Shown here: in pieces, positions 52,377 through 61,242 of the stretch
How the letters are laid out: each line of letters opens with the position of its first letter
How positions within the stretch are numbered: the stretch's first letter is position 1
Assembly (NCBI GenBank): GCA_025360015.1
Contig: JANYCZ010000036.1
Location: 124,001-188,000, forward strand
Length of the DNA: 64,000 bases
DNA from: Verrucomicrobiota bacterium
GTDB taxonomy: Bacteria; Verrucomicrobiota; Verrucomicrobiia; Verrucomicrobiales; Verrucomicrobiaceae
Reading direction: 5' to 3'
Made by a program: the position numbers and the translations under genes
Notes under the pieces: generated by a model
What the model was told of the DNA's origin: nothing
Seen by the model: only the letters and a program-made list of their open reading frames with translations
Database searches by the model: none

Positions 52377-55190
52377 TTATGGGGCCGTTTTTGGCATCGG
52401 CACCTGCACCGGATGCATCAAGTAGGCGATGAGATCGCGCACCTGCTCTGGCCCAAACGCCAGCAGCAGTCCCTCCGGCATCATTGACATCGGCGAGGTC
52501 TCCTGTTTCACAATATCCGCACGATCCAGCGTCAGCGTTTCCGTCATCGTCCGCAGCGACAGTGTGCGTGCGTTTGATTCAGTCACCACGCCGCTGAGGA
52601 TGCGGCCGTCCTTGTGCGTCAGCAGGCTCATGCGGAAGTCCGCACTCACCACCCCGCTCGGATCAGCGATGTTTTCCAGCAGGTAGTCCAGATTGGCACG
52701 CCCCGAGCCCGTCAGATCCGGCCCGATCTTCCCCCCCTGCCCGTACATCGTGTGGCAGGCGCCGCACACCGCCGTGAAGAGCATGCGCCCCTGGCTGAGG
52801 TTCGCCTTCGCCAGCGTGGCGGGAGTGAGCTGCTTTTTCATTTTTTCGATCAGTTCCTTTTTATCAGCCGCCGACTCACGCAGCTCACCCCAGACTTCGA
52901 CCAGTTGCTTGGACAGCGCCGCATCCTTGAAGGAATTGATCTGGCGGGCGTGGAACGCGCTCAGGTCAGCCCGTGGGATCTTGTGGGCCGCCATGTCCTT
53001 GAGCAGCGCCCTGGCAAAACTCGGGCGCGACACCAGCGTGTCGATCACTGTCGGTCGTTCTGCAGGGCCAAATTTGCGATAGCTGCCCGCCAGCTTCTGC
53101 CCGATCTCAGGATCATCAAACAGCGCCAGCCCCCGCACCGCGACGATGTTCAATCCGCGCACTTCAAGCAGCTGCATGCAGATCGCACGCAGGTCATCCG
53201 GCCGGTTGTCGATCAGGGTCTTCAGCGCCGCCTCACGTGCCGAGAGATCCGCCTTCTCATCCAGCGCCATCTTCTTCACATCATCCAGCGCCCGCCCGTC
53301 ACCAAAGAGGATGCTCAATTCTTGAATGTACGTAGTTCGGGCTTTAGCCCGCTCCGGATCACTCTCAGCACGGGCAGATGCCAGGGACACAAACCCATCC
53401 CAAGCCTCAGGCTTGGCCGCCTTTCGGATGCCCTTGAAAGCATCCGCCATTCCTCCGAGAATATCCTCAGCCTGCCCGGCCTTCGCCTGCGCCAGCAGCG
53501 CATTCAGCGCCTCCGTTTGCGTGGCCAAGCTCCGCGCCATCCACCGCAAAGTTTTCGGCCAGGTGCAGTCTTTCGCCAGGGCGACGAGCGCCTTCGGGTC
53601 ATCCTTCGCCAGCGGGTTGATGCCATACCACACCAGGTAAGGCAGAAACGGATCATTCGCGTCTTCAGCATGAGCAAGCAGCGCCGCAGCAAGTTCAGCC
53701 CGCTTGCCCACCGGCAGCCGCTGCAGCGTGGAGGCCAGCGTCAGGCGCACAAACGACGACTTGTCCTCCTTCGCGAGTTTCACCGCATCAAAGCCCAGCT
53801 CCGGATAAACATAATGCGCCATCGGCCCCGTGATCGCATCCAGCGGCGAGAACTGCGTCAGCTCACGAATCGCCAGCGCACGCCCATGCTCATCCGCAGA
53901 GTCCAGATCAGCCTTCGGCCACGCCTTGCGCCACGCAAAAGGCACCTCCGGCTTATTCACCTCGCCATAGCTGATTCGAAAAATCCGCCCGCTCGTCCGA
54001 TGCACGCCGGTTGAGTCGTGGCATTCGCCCGTATCGCTCCAGTCCAAAATAAAACCGCTGCCATCCGGCCCGGTGCTGATCTCGATGCCACGAAACCATG
54101 GGTCATCACTGAGGAAAACATCCGGCTCATGCTTGCCCACGTAGCCGCTGCCATTCCGCTCCAGCCGTTCCACATTCGCACGGCGGCCATGCATGTTCAG
54201 GGTGAAGAGCTTGTTGCGATATTCCGCCGGCCACTGCTCGGCCTGGTAAATCATCATGCCGATGTGCGCGTGACCACCGCCCAGGCTGTTCGCCTTGCCA
54301 TCGCGGGACGCCGTCCAGCTTCCACTGCGGTCGTAGTGGTAATGATCGGCGATGGTGTCCAGCTTTTCATAGATGAAAGGATTGTCCTTGCTGGAGTCCA
54401 TGAGGTGCGCGCCATGCATCAGATGCCACAGATGCCCCGTCACGGTGTTGATGAAAAACATCTCCCCATTCGCATCCCAGTCATGCCCCCAGGGGTTCGT
54501 CGTGCCATGCGTCAGCACTTCCACGATCTTCTTCTCGGGGTGATAGCGCCAGATCCCGCCCTTCATCGGGACGCGCTGCGCCTCCGGCGTCCCCGGCACA
54601 CCCAGATTCCCAGGGCATGAGTGCCCGCAGCGTCCATACAGCCAGCCATCCGGGCCAAAGCGCAGCCCATTGGCAAAGTTGTGGTAGTTGTCCTTCGCCA
54701 CCGTTAAGCCATCAATCACCACCTCCGGCTCACCATCGGGAATGTCATCATGGTTGCGGTCCGGGATGAACAACACCTGGGGCGGGCACATCAGCCACAC
54801 CCCATCACGTCCGACTTCGACGCTCGTGAGCATCTGCACATCCTCCGTGAAAACCTTGCGCGTCTCCGCCACACCATCCCAGTCCTTGTCTTCGAGGATG
54901 ATCACCCGGTCCTTCAGTCCCAGGTCAAACCGCTTCGCCCGCTCCGCATAAGTGTAGTTTTCCGCCACCCACATCCGCCCACGCGCATCCCACGACAGGC
55001 CGATCGGGTTCTGCACCTCCGGCTCCGCAGCAAACAGCGTCGCCTTGAACCCCTCCGGCAGCTTCAGCGCCTTCAGCGCATCCTGTGGCGGGGTCGGCAC
55101 CGGATTGCCGGGATCGCTGTTGTACAGCGCGGGAAAATCGGCGGCGAGTGCGCTGCTCGTTAGCAGAAGGGCGATGGCGAAAGATTTCAT
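52377..55190 (-). CDS. PVC-type membrane-bound dehydrogenase with cytochrome c domain
   Basis: 937 residues with a signal peptide (SFAIALLLTSSALA). A six-bladed propeller spans about 30-430 (GLSWDARGRMWVAENYTYAE, NPWGHDWDANGEMFFINTVT), then HEAT-like helices to about 780, and a c-type heme domain near the end (VCGACHTMYGQGGKIGPDLT, CxxCH). This domain order is a hallmark of planctomycetes and verrucomicrobia; the substrate is thought to be a sugar or alcohol but is unknown. An in-frame palindromic element adds DPERAKARTTY at residues about 612-622. Confidence 0.88.
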   Translation of the reverse strand: MKSFAIALLLTSSALAADFPALYNSDPGNPVPTPPQDALKALKLPEGFKATLFAAEPEVQNPIGLSWDARGRMWVAENYTYAERAKRFDLGLKDRVIILEDKDWDGVAETRKVFTEDVQMLTSVEVGRDGVWLMCPPQVLFIPDRNHDDIPDGEPEVVIDGLTVAKDNYHNFANGLRFGPDGWLYGRCGHSCPGNLGVPGTPEAQRVPMKGGIWRYHPEKKIVEVLTHGTTNPWGHDWDANGEMFFINTVTGHLWHLMHGAHLMDSSKDNPFIYEKLDTIADHYHYDRSGSWTASRDGKANSLGGGHAHIGMMIYQAEQWPAEYRNKLFTLNMHGRRANVERLERNGSGYVGKHEPDVFLSDDPWFRGIEISTGPDGSGFILDWSDTGECHDSTGVHRTSGRIFRISYGEVNKPEVPFAWRKAWPKADLDSADEHGRALAIRELTQFSPLDAITGPMAHYVYPELGFDAVKLAKEDKSSFVRLTLASTLQRLPVGKRAELAAALLAHAEDANDPFLPYLVWYGINPLAKDDPKALVALAKDCTWPKTLRWMARSLATQTEALNALLAQAKAGQAEDILGGMADAFKGIRKAAKPEAWDGFVSLASARAESDPERAKARTTYIQELSILFGDGRALDDVKKMALDEKADLSAREAALKTLIDNRPDDLRAICMQLLEVRGLNIVAVRGLALFDDPEIGQKLAGSYRKFGPAERPTVIDTLVSRPSFARALLKDMAAHKIPRADLSAFHARQINSFKDAALSKQLVEVWGELRESAADKKELIEKMKKQLTPATLAKANLSQGRMLFTAVCGACHTMYGQGGKIGPDLTGSGRANLDYLLENIADPSGVVSADFRMSLLTHKDGRILSGVVTESNARTLSLRTMTETLTLDRADIVKQETSPMSMMPEGLLLAFGPEQVRDLIAYLMHPVQVPMPKTAP
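53332..53360 (-). repeat. In-frame palindromic element, copy 1 (inside the PVC dehydrogenase)
   Basis: As read on the plus strand: GTAGT, one base, CGGGCT-TT-AGCCCG (53338-53351), one base, TCCGGATC. The same layout recurs at 57249-57276. On the coding strand both copies are read in the same frame, here as DPERAKARTTY. It sits in the HEAT-like linker region, where an insertion could be tolerated. Confidence 0.5.
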
Positions 55191-55231
55191 GGGAAAAATG
55201 GGGAGTAAAGTAAACGAAATTTCTGACGCGA

Positions 55232-55999
55232 TCATCCACGAATCAGCCATAGAGCCGCAAAGGCGGTGAGCCAGAACAGGACGTCTTCAAACAATTTCTG
55301 CGGCAGTCGTTTGAGAATCCACCAGCCGAGCAAAACGCCAAGAATCACGCAAGGCATCAAGGTCAGATTCGTCATGAGCGACTTTGGATTGATGATGCCC
55401 AGATCCGTGCTGAACGGCACCTTGAAGAGATTGATGAACAGGAAGAAGCGGCTGAACACACCCAGATGCTCCTTCTTCTCCAAGTGCTGTGCCAGGAGAT
55501 AGACCGTCATTACCGGCCCCGCCGCATTGGCCAGCATGGTCACCACCCCGGCCAGGAAGCCCATCGACCACGCGAAGACCTTGTGCTCTGTCAGCGCGAT
55601 GAAATCCTGCCGCCGCTTGTTCAGCACCCAGTTAAAAACCAGCAGCACGATGATAATCCAGCCGATCACCACGCGCGCCATTGAGTTGTCGAATCTGCTC
55701 ATTAGGAGCCATCCCACCACCACCCCCGCAATCGCCGGCGGCACCATCGGCACGATCCGCCTCCAGCTCCCGCCCTTGCGGTTGATGAGGTACCCCATGA
55801 AATCCGCCGCGATCAGCATTGGCAAAATCACGCCCACGGACTGCTTCGCGCCAAAGATCTGCGCCATCAAAACCACATTCAACGTCGAGGTCCCCGCCAG
55901 CCCCGCCTTCGACATCCCGATGCACATCGCCCCCAGCGCCGCGAGCACAAGCAGCCACACATCAGCGGGCAGGAGCGTGTGTTCGGTGAGCCAGGGCAT
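55232..55999 (-). CDS. TauE/SafE family membrane transporter
   Basis: 255 residues from ATG 55999 (earlier in-frame starts exist). About eight helices; AALGAMCIGMSKAGLAGTST at the start and NAAGPVMTVYLLAQHLEKKE in the middle are the two inverted repeats of the family. Members export sulfite, sulfoacetate or related organosulfur anions. It stops 42 bases before the dehydrogenase gene. Confidence 0.88.
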   Translation of the reverse strand: MPWLTEHTLLPADVWLLVLAALGAMCIGMSKAGLAGTSTLNVVLMAQIFGAKQSVGVILPMLIAADFMGYLINRKGGSWRRIVPMVPPAIAGVVVGWLLMSRFDNSMARVVIGWIIIVLLVFNWVLNKRRQDFIALTEHKVFAWSMGFLAGVVTMLANAAGPVMTVYLLAQHLEKKEHLGVFSRFFLFINLFKVPFSTDLGIINPKSLMTNLTLMPCVILGVLLGWWILKRLPQKLFEDVLFWLTAFAALWLIRG

Positions 56000-56097
56000 G
56001 GGGCAGGACGAATGCCGCATGCCGAATGACGAACAAGCGCGGATTCGCCGCATCAGCACTTTTATCAACTCTCACATCTCATTGCTGAACCATGCCA

Positions 56098-57360
56098 TCA
56101 CAGCGCCATCAGCGGCGCAGGCACCAGAAACGCATGCTGCTCCAGCAAACTCCACGCCCCATTCCAGGAAAGATACGGCGTGAAATACACAAAGACCGTG
56201 TAAGCCAGCGCCACTGGCACAATGCCCAGTCTGGCCACCCAGCGCGGAAACCAATGCCGTGGCTGCTCACGCCGTGTGGCCCGGCTCATGGCCCAGCCCG
56301 TGAGCACGCGCGCCGGAAAGATGAAGATCACAAACAGCAGGCTCGGCAACCACGCCAGTTCACGCGGCGTCAGCTCAATCTTCAGCAGATACAGCGGCAC
56401 TGCGAACAGCAGCGTGATCAGCAGTGCAAACCAGAACGCCAGCGGCGCGCGCAGAAACAGACGCCGTACCTCACGCAGCTCAAACAGCGCGCTGAAACGG
56501 TCCGTCTGCGCAAAATGCGCCTGCAAAAACGGCAGATGAATCGCCACCAGCAGCAGCAGCAAGCCACCCAGCAGAGAAAGCAGCACCGAACCACCGACCG
56601 GCAGGCGCGTGGCAGCGAGCAGGATGCCCACCGGCACGATCAGCCACGCCAGCGCCCCAACAAACCCGCGCAGGCCCAGCCAAAAATAAAACGGCAGACG
56701 CAGCTCGACAACATAATCAGTGATCCTGCGCTGGAGCTGACCAAACTTCTGCGGTGCGCGCAGCCAGCGCATGAAGCGCAGCGGCTGCGGCCACAGGAAA
56801 TGCCGCAGCTTTCCCCCGCGCACGCAGGCCCACACAATGTGTACAAGGGTGATGACAATGACGACGATCAGCCCCGCATGCCCCGCTTTGGCCATCCCGC
56901 TGCCGGGAGAAATGAGCTCCGCATCCTTCCACATCGTGGACAGCAGCCGCGCCGGCCACACCACCAGCCAGGTCCCGGCGGCGATGCTGCCAAGAACGGC
57001 GGCCTTGCGCACGCCAATGAACCCATCGCGAAACCGCCCCGTGCGCGCAACCGTGCCGCTCACATTCAGCAAGTACCCCAGGCTGAGAAAATTCAGCACC
57101 GGAATAACCGAGCAAGCCGCCAGCAGCAGCAGCAGCGCGCCCAGCCCAAAAAGCCAGTCCAACCCCGAGGCCACCTTGCTCAAGAAGCTCCGCCGCTCCA
57201 CCAAACATTCTGTGGCCCCCACGCACTCATCCAACGAGGGAACGTATTGTAGTCCCGCCTTGAGGCGGTCTGGTCCGCAAGGCACCGCCAACTCTGCTGC
57301 CTCCGCCTCAGCAGGCAGGGAGGGGGGCAGCAGAGTGGGCAGCGGCGGAGGTTCAGACAT
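56098..57360 (-). CDS. Multi-spanning membrane protein of unknown function
   Basis: 420 residues. A proline-rich N-terminal ~65 residues is followed by about eight membrane helices (WLFGLGALLLLLAACSVIPV, VLLSLLGGLLLLLVAIHLPF). It resembles DUF4013-type membrane proteins loosely, without enough similarity for a name. The N-terminal region contains a palindromic element read as GPDRLKAGLQY. The start at 57360 is 106 bases from the divergent DUF1549 gene. Confidence 0.7.
   Translation of the reverse strand: MSEPPPLPTLLPPSLPAEAEAAELAVPCGPDRLKAGLQYVPSLDECVGATECLVERRSFLSKVASGLDWLFGLGALLLLLAACSVIPVLNFLSLGYLLNVSGTVARTGRFRDGFIGVRKAAVLGSIAAGTWLVVWPARLLSTMWKDAELISPGSGMAKAGHAGLIVVIVITLVHIVWACVRGGKLRHFLWPQPLRFMRWLRAPQKFGQLQRRITDYVVELRLPFYFWLGLRGFVGALAWLIVPVGILLAATRLPVGGSVLLSLLGGLLLLLVAIHLPFLQAHFAQTDRFSALFELREVRRLFLRAPLAFWFALLITLLFAVPLYLLKIELTPRELAWLPSLLFVIFIFPARVLTGWAMSRATRREQPRHWFPRWVARLGIVPVALAYTVFVYFTPYLSWNGAWSLLEQHAFLVPAPLMAL
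57249..57276 (-). repeat. In-frame palindromic element, copy 2 (inside the membrane protein gene)
   Basis: As read on the plus strand: GTAGT, one base, CCGCCT-TG-AGGCGG (57255-57268), TCTGGTCC. Same spacing and flanks as the copy at 53332-53360, but the stem bases differ in a compensated way. On the coding strand it reads GPDRLKAGLQY, similar to DPERAKARTTY of the other copy. It lies in the low-complexity N-terminal tail of the protein. Confidence 0.5.
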
Positions 57361-57466
57361 GCAGAAGGCCTATGAAAGTCGGCTGCTCGGGGATTGTTGC
57401 AAAATTCTTGAGGAAACCGATGCTGCTCCCGCGTGTTAAAGACAGGCTCGAACGCAGCATCCCGTC

Positions 57467-59125
57467 ATGAACTCCGCCCCATCCACCCCAAGCTGGCTGC
57501 TCTGGCTGCGCAATGCTTTGATCCTTGGCGCGCTGGTGGCAGGAGCCTTTTGGGGCGTGGCTGAGCTGCTGGCTCCCCCCGTAGCCGAGGCAAAAAGTGA
57601 CGCCGCGCTGGCACCGGCCCAGTGGGAGGACATTCAGCGCGCAGCCCAGATGGTGGATGCGGACTTCGCCACGGCGTGGGCAAAGCAGCAGGTGCAACCC
57701 GTGGCGAAAGCGGACGACCTCACCCTGGTGCGCCGTCTCTCCCTGGCGCTGACCGGCAGCATTCCGTCCCTGCAGGAGCTTCGCATCCTGGAGTCGCTCA
57801 AAACGGCGAATGTACCGCAGTGGTGGCTGGCCCACTTGCTGGCCGACCGCCGCACCAGCGACTACCTGGCGGAGCGCCTGGCCCGCGTGTACGTGGGCAT
57901 CGAGAACGGCCCCTTCCTCATGTATCGCCGCCGGCGGCTGGTGGACTGCCTGAGCGATGCGCTCCAGCAAAACCGCCCCTACGACCAGATCGCACGCTCC
58001 TTGATCGACTCCAACGGCGTCTGGACAACGAATCCGGAAGTGAACTTCGTCACGGTGACAAGAGAAGACAACAAAGGCCCCGACGAGATCAAACTGGCCG
58101 CCAAAGTGAGCCGCGCCTTTCTCGGCGTGCGCATCGACTGCGTGCAGTGCCATGACGGCAAACTCGGCAGCACCTGGAAGCAGACGGACTTCCATCAGCT
58201 CGCCGCCTTCTTCGGTCAGGCGGACTTTAACTTGAACGGCCTGCGCGATGACCCGAAGCAAAGCTACAAAGTCCGCTACCTCGGCAAGATGGAGGAAGAA
58301 AAAGTTCCTGCCTTGGTCCCCTGGAAACCAGAGCTGCTGCCTGCCCAAGGCAACCCGCGCACCAAGCTGGCGGCTTGGGTGACCGCAAAGGAGAACAAAG
58401 CTTTTGCGCGCGCCATGGTGAATCGCATGTGGGCTCTGCTGTTCAATCGCGCCCTGATCGCGCCCGTGGATGACATCCCGCTCGAAGGTCCCTTTCCCGC
58501 CGGCATGGAGCTGCTGGCGGATGATTTTCTCTCACATGGTTACGATGTGCAGCGCCTGATCTGGGTGATCACCAGCACGCAAGCCTTTCAGATGTCCAGT
58601 CAGTCCAGCGACCCAGCCCATCCGGTGACCACGGTAGCGGAAAACGTCTGGGCTGCCTTTCCCGTGACACGCCTGCGCCCGGAGCAGATGGCAGGCAGCG
58701 TCATCCAGGCGGCCTCCCTGAGTACCATCGATGCCGAGACGCATGTGATCTTCCGCATCAAGCGCGGCATCGACGTGACCAACTTCGTGAAGCGCTACGG
58801 GGACTCCGGCGAAGACAACTTCGACGACGCCGGCGGCACCATCCCCCAGCGCCTGCTGCTCATGAATGGCAACATGATCACCACCAACACCAGCGGCAAT
58901 CCGCTCATCAATGCCAGCACCCGCATCGGCATGCTCGCCCCCGACAATGCCACCGCCGTGGAGGTCGCCTACCTTTCCATTTTTACCCGACGCCCCACGC
59001 CTGCGGAAGCCACGCACTTCACCGGCCTGCTGGCCGACGCCAAAAGCATCAGCTCACGCAGCAACGCCATGTCCGACCTCTACTGGACCCTGATGAATGC
59101 CACCGAGTTTTCCTGGAACCATTAA
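57467..59125 (+). CDS. DUF1549/DUF1553 protein
   Basis: 552 residues. A membrane helix near residues 14-34 (LRNALILGALVAGAFWGVAE) anchors it. DUF1549 (LVRRLSLALTGSIPSLQEL, RAFLGVRIDCVQCHDGKLGS with a CxxCH) precedes DUF1553 (FARAMVNRMWALLFNRALIA, RLLLMNGNMITTNTSGNPL). The CxxCH may bind heme c. Such proteins are encoded before DUF1501 partners in PVC genomes, as here (4-base gap). Function unknown, envelope located. Confidence 0.9.
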   Translation: MNSAPSTPSWLLWLRNALILGALVAGAFWGVAELLAPPVAEAKSDAALAPAQWEDIQRAAQMVDADFATAWAKQQVQPVAKADDLTLVRRLSLALTGSIPSLQELRILESLKTANVPQWWLAHLLADRRTSDYLAERLARVYVGIENGPFLMYRRRRLVDCLSDALQQNRPYDQIARSLIDSNGVWTTNPEVNFVTVTREDNKGPDEIKLAAKVSRAFLGVRIDCVQCHDGKLGSTWKQTDFHQLAAFFGQADFNLNGLRDDPKQSYKVRYLGKMEEEKVPALVPWKPELLPAQGNPRTKLAAWVTAKENKAFARAMVNRMWALLFNRALIAPVDDIPLEGPFPAGMELLADDFLSHGYDVQRLIWVITSTQAFQMSSQSSDPAHPVTTVAENVWAAFPVTRLRPEQMAGSVIQAASLSTIDAETHVIFRIKRGIDVTNFVKRYGDSGEDNFDDAGGTIPQRLLLMNGNMITTNTSGNPLINASTRIGMLAPDNATAVEVAYLSIFTRRPTPAEATHFTGLLADAKSISSRSNAMSDLYWTLMNATEFSWNH

Positions 59126-59129
59126 TGCC

Positions 59130-60428
59130 ATGAACACCTCTCCCTGCCACAGCCCCTGCCACAGCCCCTGTCACCTCACCCGCCGCTTCCTCCTCCGTGG
59201 CACAGGTGCCGCAGGCATCTCCTGGCTCACCCCCTTGGCCGATCTCCTCGCCGTCGAAGCGGAAAAAGGCAAACCCGCCCGCTCCGTCATCCTCCTCTGG
59301 CTCGGCGGAGCCGCGAGCCAGCTCGACACCTTCGATCCCCACCCCGAAACGAAAGTGGGCGGTGGCGTCAAAACGATCCCCACCGCCATCAAAGGCGTGA
59401 ACTTCGCCGTCGGTCTCGAACAAACCGCCAGCGTCATGCAGGACGTGTCCTTGATTCGCTCCATGGTCAGCAAGGAGGGCGACCACGAGCGCGCCTTCTA
59501 CAACATCAAGACCGGCTACCGCCCCGATCCCACGCTCATTCATCCCAGCATCGGTGCCATCGTCTGCCATGAGCTGCCTGAGGCAAAGATCGAGATTCCC
59601 ACGCACGTCTCCATCCTGCCCAATCAATGGCCCGCACGCGGCGGTTTCTTGGGAGCGCAGTACGATGCCTTTCAAATGTATGATCCGAAGTCTCCCGTGC
59701 CGGATGTCAAAGCCCGCGTGGAGGACAAGCGCCTGGACCGCCGCATGGAAGGACTGGCCGTGGTGGAGCAGGCCTTCGCCCGGGGACGCGAGCCGGATTT
59801 GGATCAAACCAAAACTCTGCACCAGATCTCCATGCAGCGGGCGCGGAACATGATGTCCTCCGCCCAGTTGAAGGCCTTCAATGTCAGCGATGCTCCGGCG
59901 CAAGAACTCAACGCCTATGGCGACACCCCCTTTGGCCGCGGCTGCTTTGCCGCCGTGCGCTTGATCCAGGCCGGAGTGCGCTGCGTGGAGGTCACCCTCA
60001 CCGGCTGGGACACCCACGCCAACAACCTAGAAGGCCAGGCCACGCAAGTAAAGATCCTCGATGCCGCCTACGCCTCCTTGATTCGCGATCTCAAAAAACT
60101 CGGTCTGCTGGAAAGCACCATCGTCGTCTGCGGCGGCGAATTTGGCCGCACTCCCAAGATCAACAACGTCGGCGGCCGCGACCACTGGCCGCATGGCTTC
60201 AGCATGCTCGTCGCTGGCGGCGGTTTCGCCGGTGGCCGTGTTCTCGGTGCCACCGATCCCCAGGGTGAAAAGAAAGAACCCGAGAAACCCATCCTCGTCG
60301 AAGACCTCCACGCCACGGTGCAAGACCTGCTGGGCATCGACTACAGCCGCGAAGTCATGACCCCCGTCGGCCGCCCCATGGCCCTCAGCAAAGGCGAACC
60401 CGTGAAGGAGCTACAGGCCCATGCATAA
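59130..60428 (+). CDS. DUF1501 protein with repeated CHSP leader
   Basis: 432 residues from ATG 59130. The start reads NTSPCHSPCHSPCHLTRRFL, so a repeated CHSP unit precedes the Tat-type RRFLLRGTGAAGISWL signal. The DUF1501 domain has ILLWLGGAASQLDTFDPHPE, RCVEVTLTGWDTHANN and VVCGGEFGRTPKINNVGGRD with the usual metal residues. It follows the DUF1549 gene and probably acts with it at the cell surface. Confidence 0.9.
   Translation: MNTSPCHSPCHSPCHLTRRFLLRGTGAAGISWLTPLADLLAVEAEKGKPARSVILLWLGGAASQLDTFDPHPETKVGGGVKTIPTAIKGVNFAVGLEQTASVMQDVSLIRSMVSKEGDHERAFYNIKTGYRPDPTLIHPSIGAIVCHELPEAKIEIPTHVSILPNQWPARGGFLGAQYDAFQMYDPKSPVPDVKARVEDKRLDRRMEGLAVVEQAFARGREPDLDQTKTLHQISMQRARNMMSSAQLKAFNVSDAPAQELNAYGDTPFGRGCFAAVRLIQAGVRCVEVTLTGWDTHANNLEGQATQVKILDAAYASLIRDLKKLGLLESTIVVCGGEFGRTPKINNVGGRDHWPHGFSMLVAGGGFAGGRVLGATDPQGEKKEPEKPILVEDLHATVQDLLGIDYSREVMTPVGRPMALSKGEPVKELQAHA
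59143..59172 (+). repeat. Short tandem repeat in the DUF1501 leader
   Basis: Two exact copies of a 12-base unit CCTGCCACAGCC (59143-59154, 59155-59166), then a third, partial copy with one change. It encodes the Cys-His-Ser-Pro repeat and probably arose by slippage. Confidence 0.75.
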
Positions 60429-61097
60429 TCATCGCCCGATGTTCTCAAACGGACTGGCCTTCACGGTAGGATTGAGCGTCATGATGTAGGCCACAACGTC
60501 CCGCAGCATCTGGTCGTCTTCGATGAAAAAATTAGTGACCTGCACCATCTTCGCGCCGTTCACATCGTTCTTCATGGCACCGCGCTTGCCTGACTTAAAT
60601 TTCTTGAGCTGCTCCTCCAGATACCAGCTCTGCCGTCCAATCAGCGGCGGGCTCCCAAACGTCATTTCGCCACTGCCATTATAGCGGTGGCATTCCATGC
60701 AGCGCTCTTGAAACAGGCGCATCCCATCCTGAACATTCGCATTCGCGATCTCCCGGTCTTTCCCCACCGGCACCTGCATGGGAATCTGTTCCACATAGGC
60801 CACCACCGCCCTGATCTGCTCCGGCTCCAGCGCCTTCGCAATCGCCGCCATCATGAATGACTGGGGATCTGCCGCGTCATGGCCACGGCGGCCCTCACGC
60901 AGATTGGCAAACTGCGTGTTTACATACCATGCGGGCATCCCGGCAATGGCGGGCGCTTTGATCTCGACCTTGCCTTCACCCGAGGTGCCATGGCATTGAG
61001 CGCAAACCGTCTGGAAGAGCATTGGGCCGTCCGGAGATGCCACTACGCCACCGATGCCGCAAAGCATGAGCATGGAGAGGAGGCAGTGGGTTTTCAT
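60429..61097 (-). CDS. Di-heme cytochrome c (cytochrome c4-like)
   Basis: 222 residues with a signal peptide (LLSMLMLCGIGGVVAS). Two class I heme sites: VCAQCHGTSGEG and RCMECHRYNGSG (both CxxCH), each with a later Met that can be the second ligand. It would carry electrons in the periplasm, perhaps from the dehydrogenase-type proteins nearby. The stop abuts the DUF1501 stop (convergent). Confidence 0.88.
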   Translation of the reverse strand: MKTHCLLSMLMLCGIGGVVASPDGPMLFQTVCAQCHGTSGEGKVEIKAPAIAGMPAWYVNTQFANLREGRRGHDAADPQSFMMAAIAKALEPEQIRAVVAYVEQIPMQVPVGKDREIANANVQDGMRLFQERCMECHRYNGSGEMTFGSPPLIGRQSWYLEEQLKKFKSGKRGAMKNDVNGAKMVQVTNFFIEDDQMLRDVVAYIMTLNPTVKASPFENIGR

Positions 61098-61242
61098 GGA
61101 TCAAAAAACGCCATGGATCGTACGCGGGTTGCAGCCATGCCGCAAGGAACCTGCAGCGGGCTCTTCTTTGACAAAATCGGCACACTGCGGGACAAATTGG
61201 GTGCGTGCTTGCGCCCGCATGCTGCCTGTGCCTTTCTGCCGC

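Noticed and set aside
52614-54014. Long plus-strand open frame of 466 codons opposite the PVC dehydrogenase
   Set aside because: It is antisense to a clear, domain-rich gene, has an arginine/glutamine-heavy composition and no recognisable domain. It is a shadow caused by GC-rich codon use.
56092-57252. Plus-strand open frame of 386 codons opposite the multi-spanning membrane protein
   Set aside because: The product is extremely rich in Arg, Gln, His and Pro, as expected when a hydrophobic GC-rich gene is read backwards. No start signal or domain.
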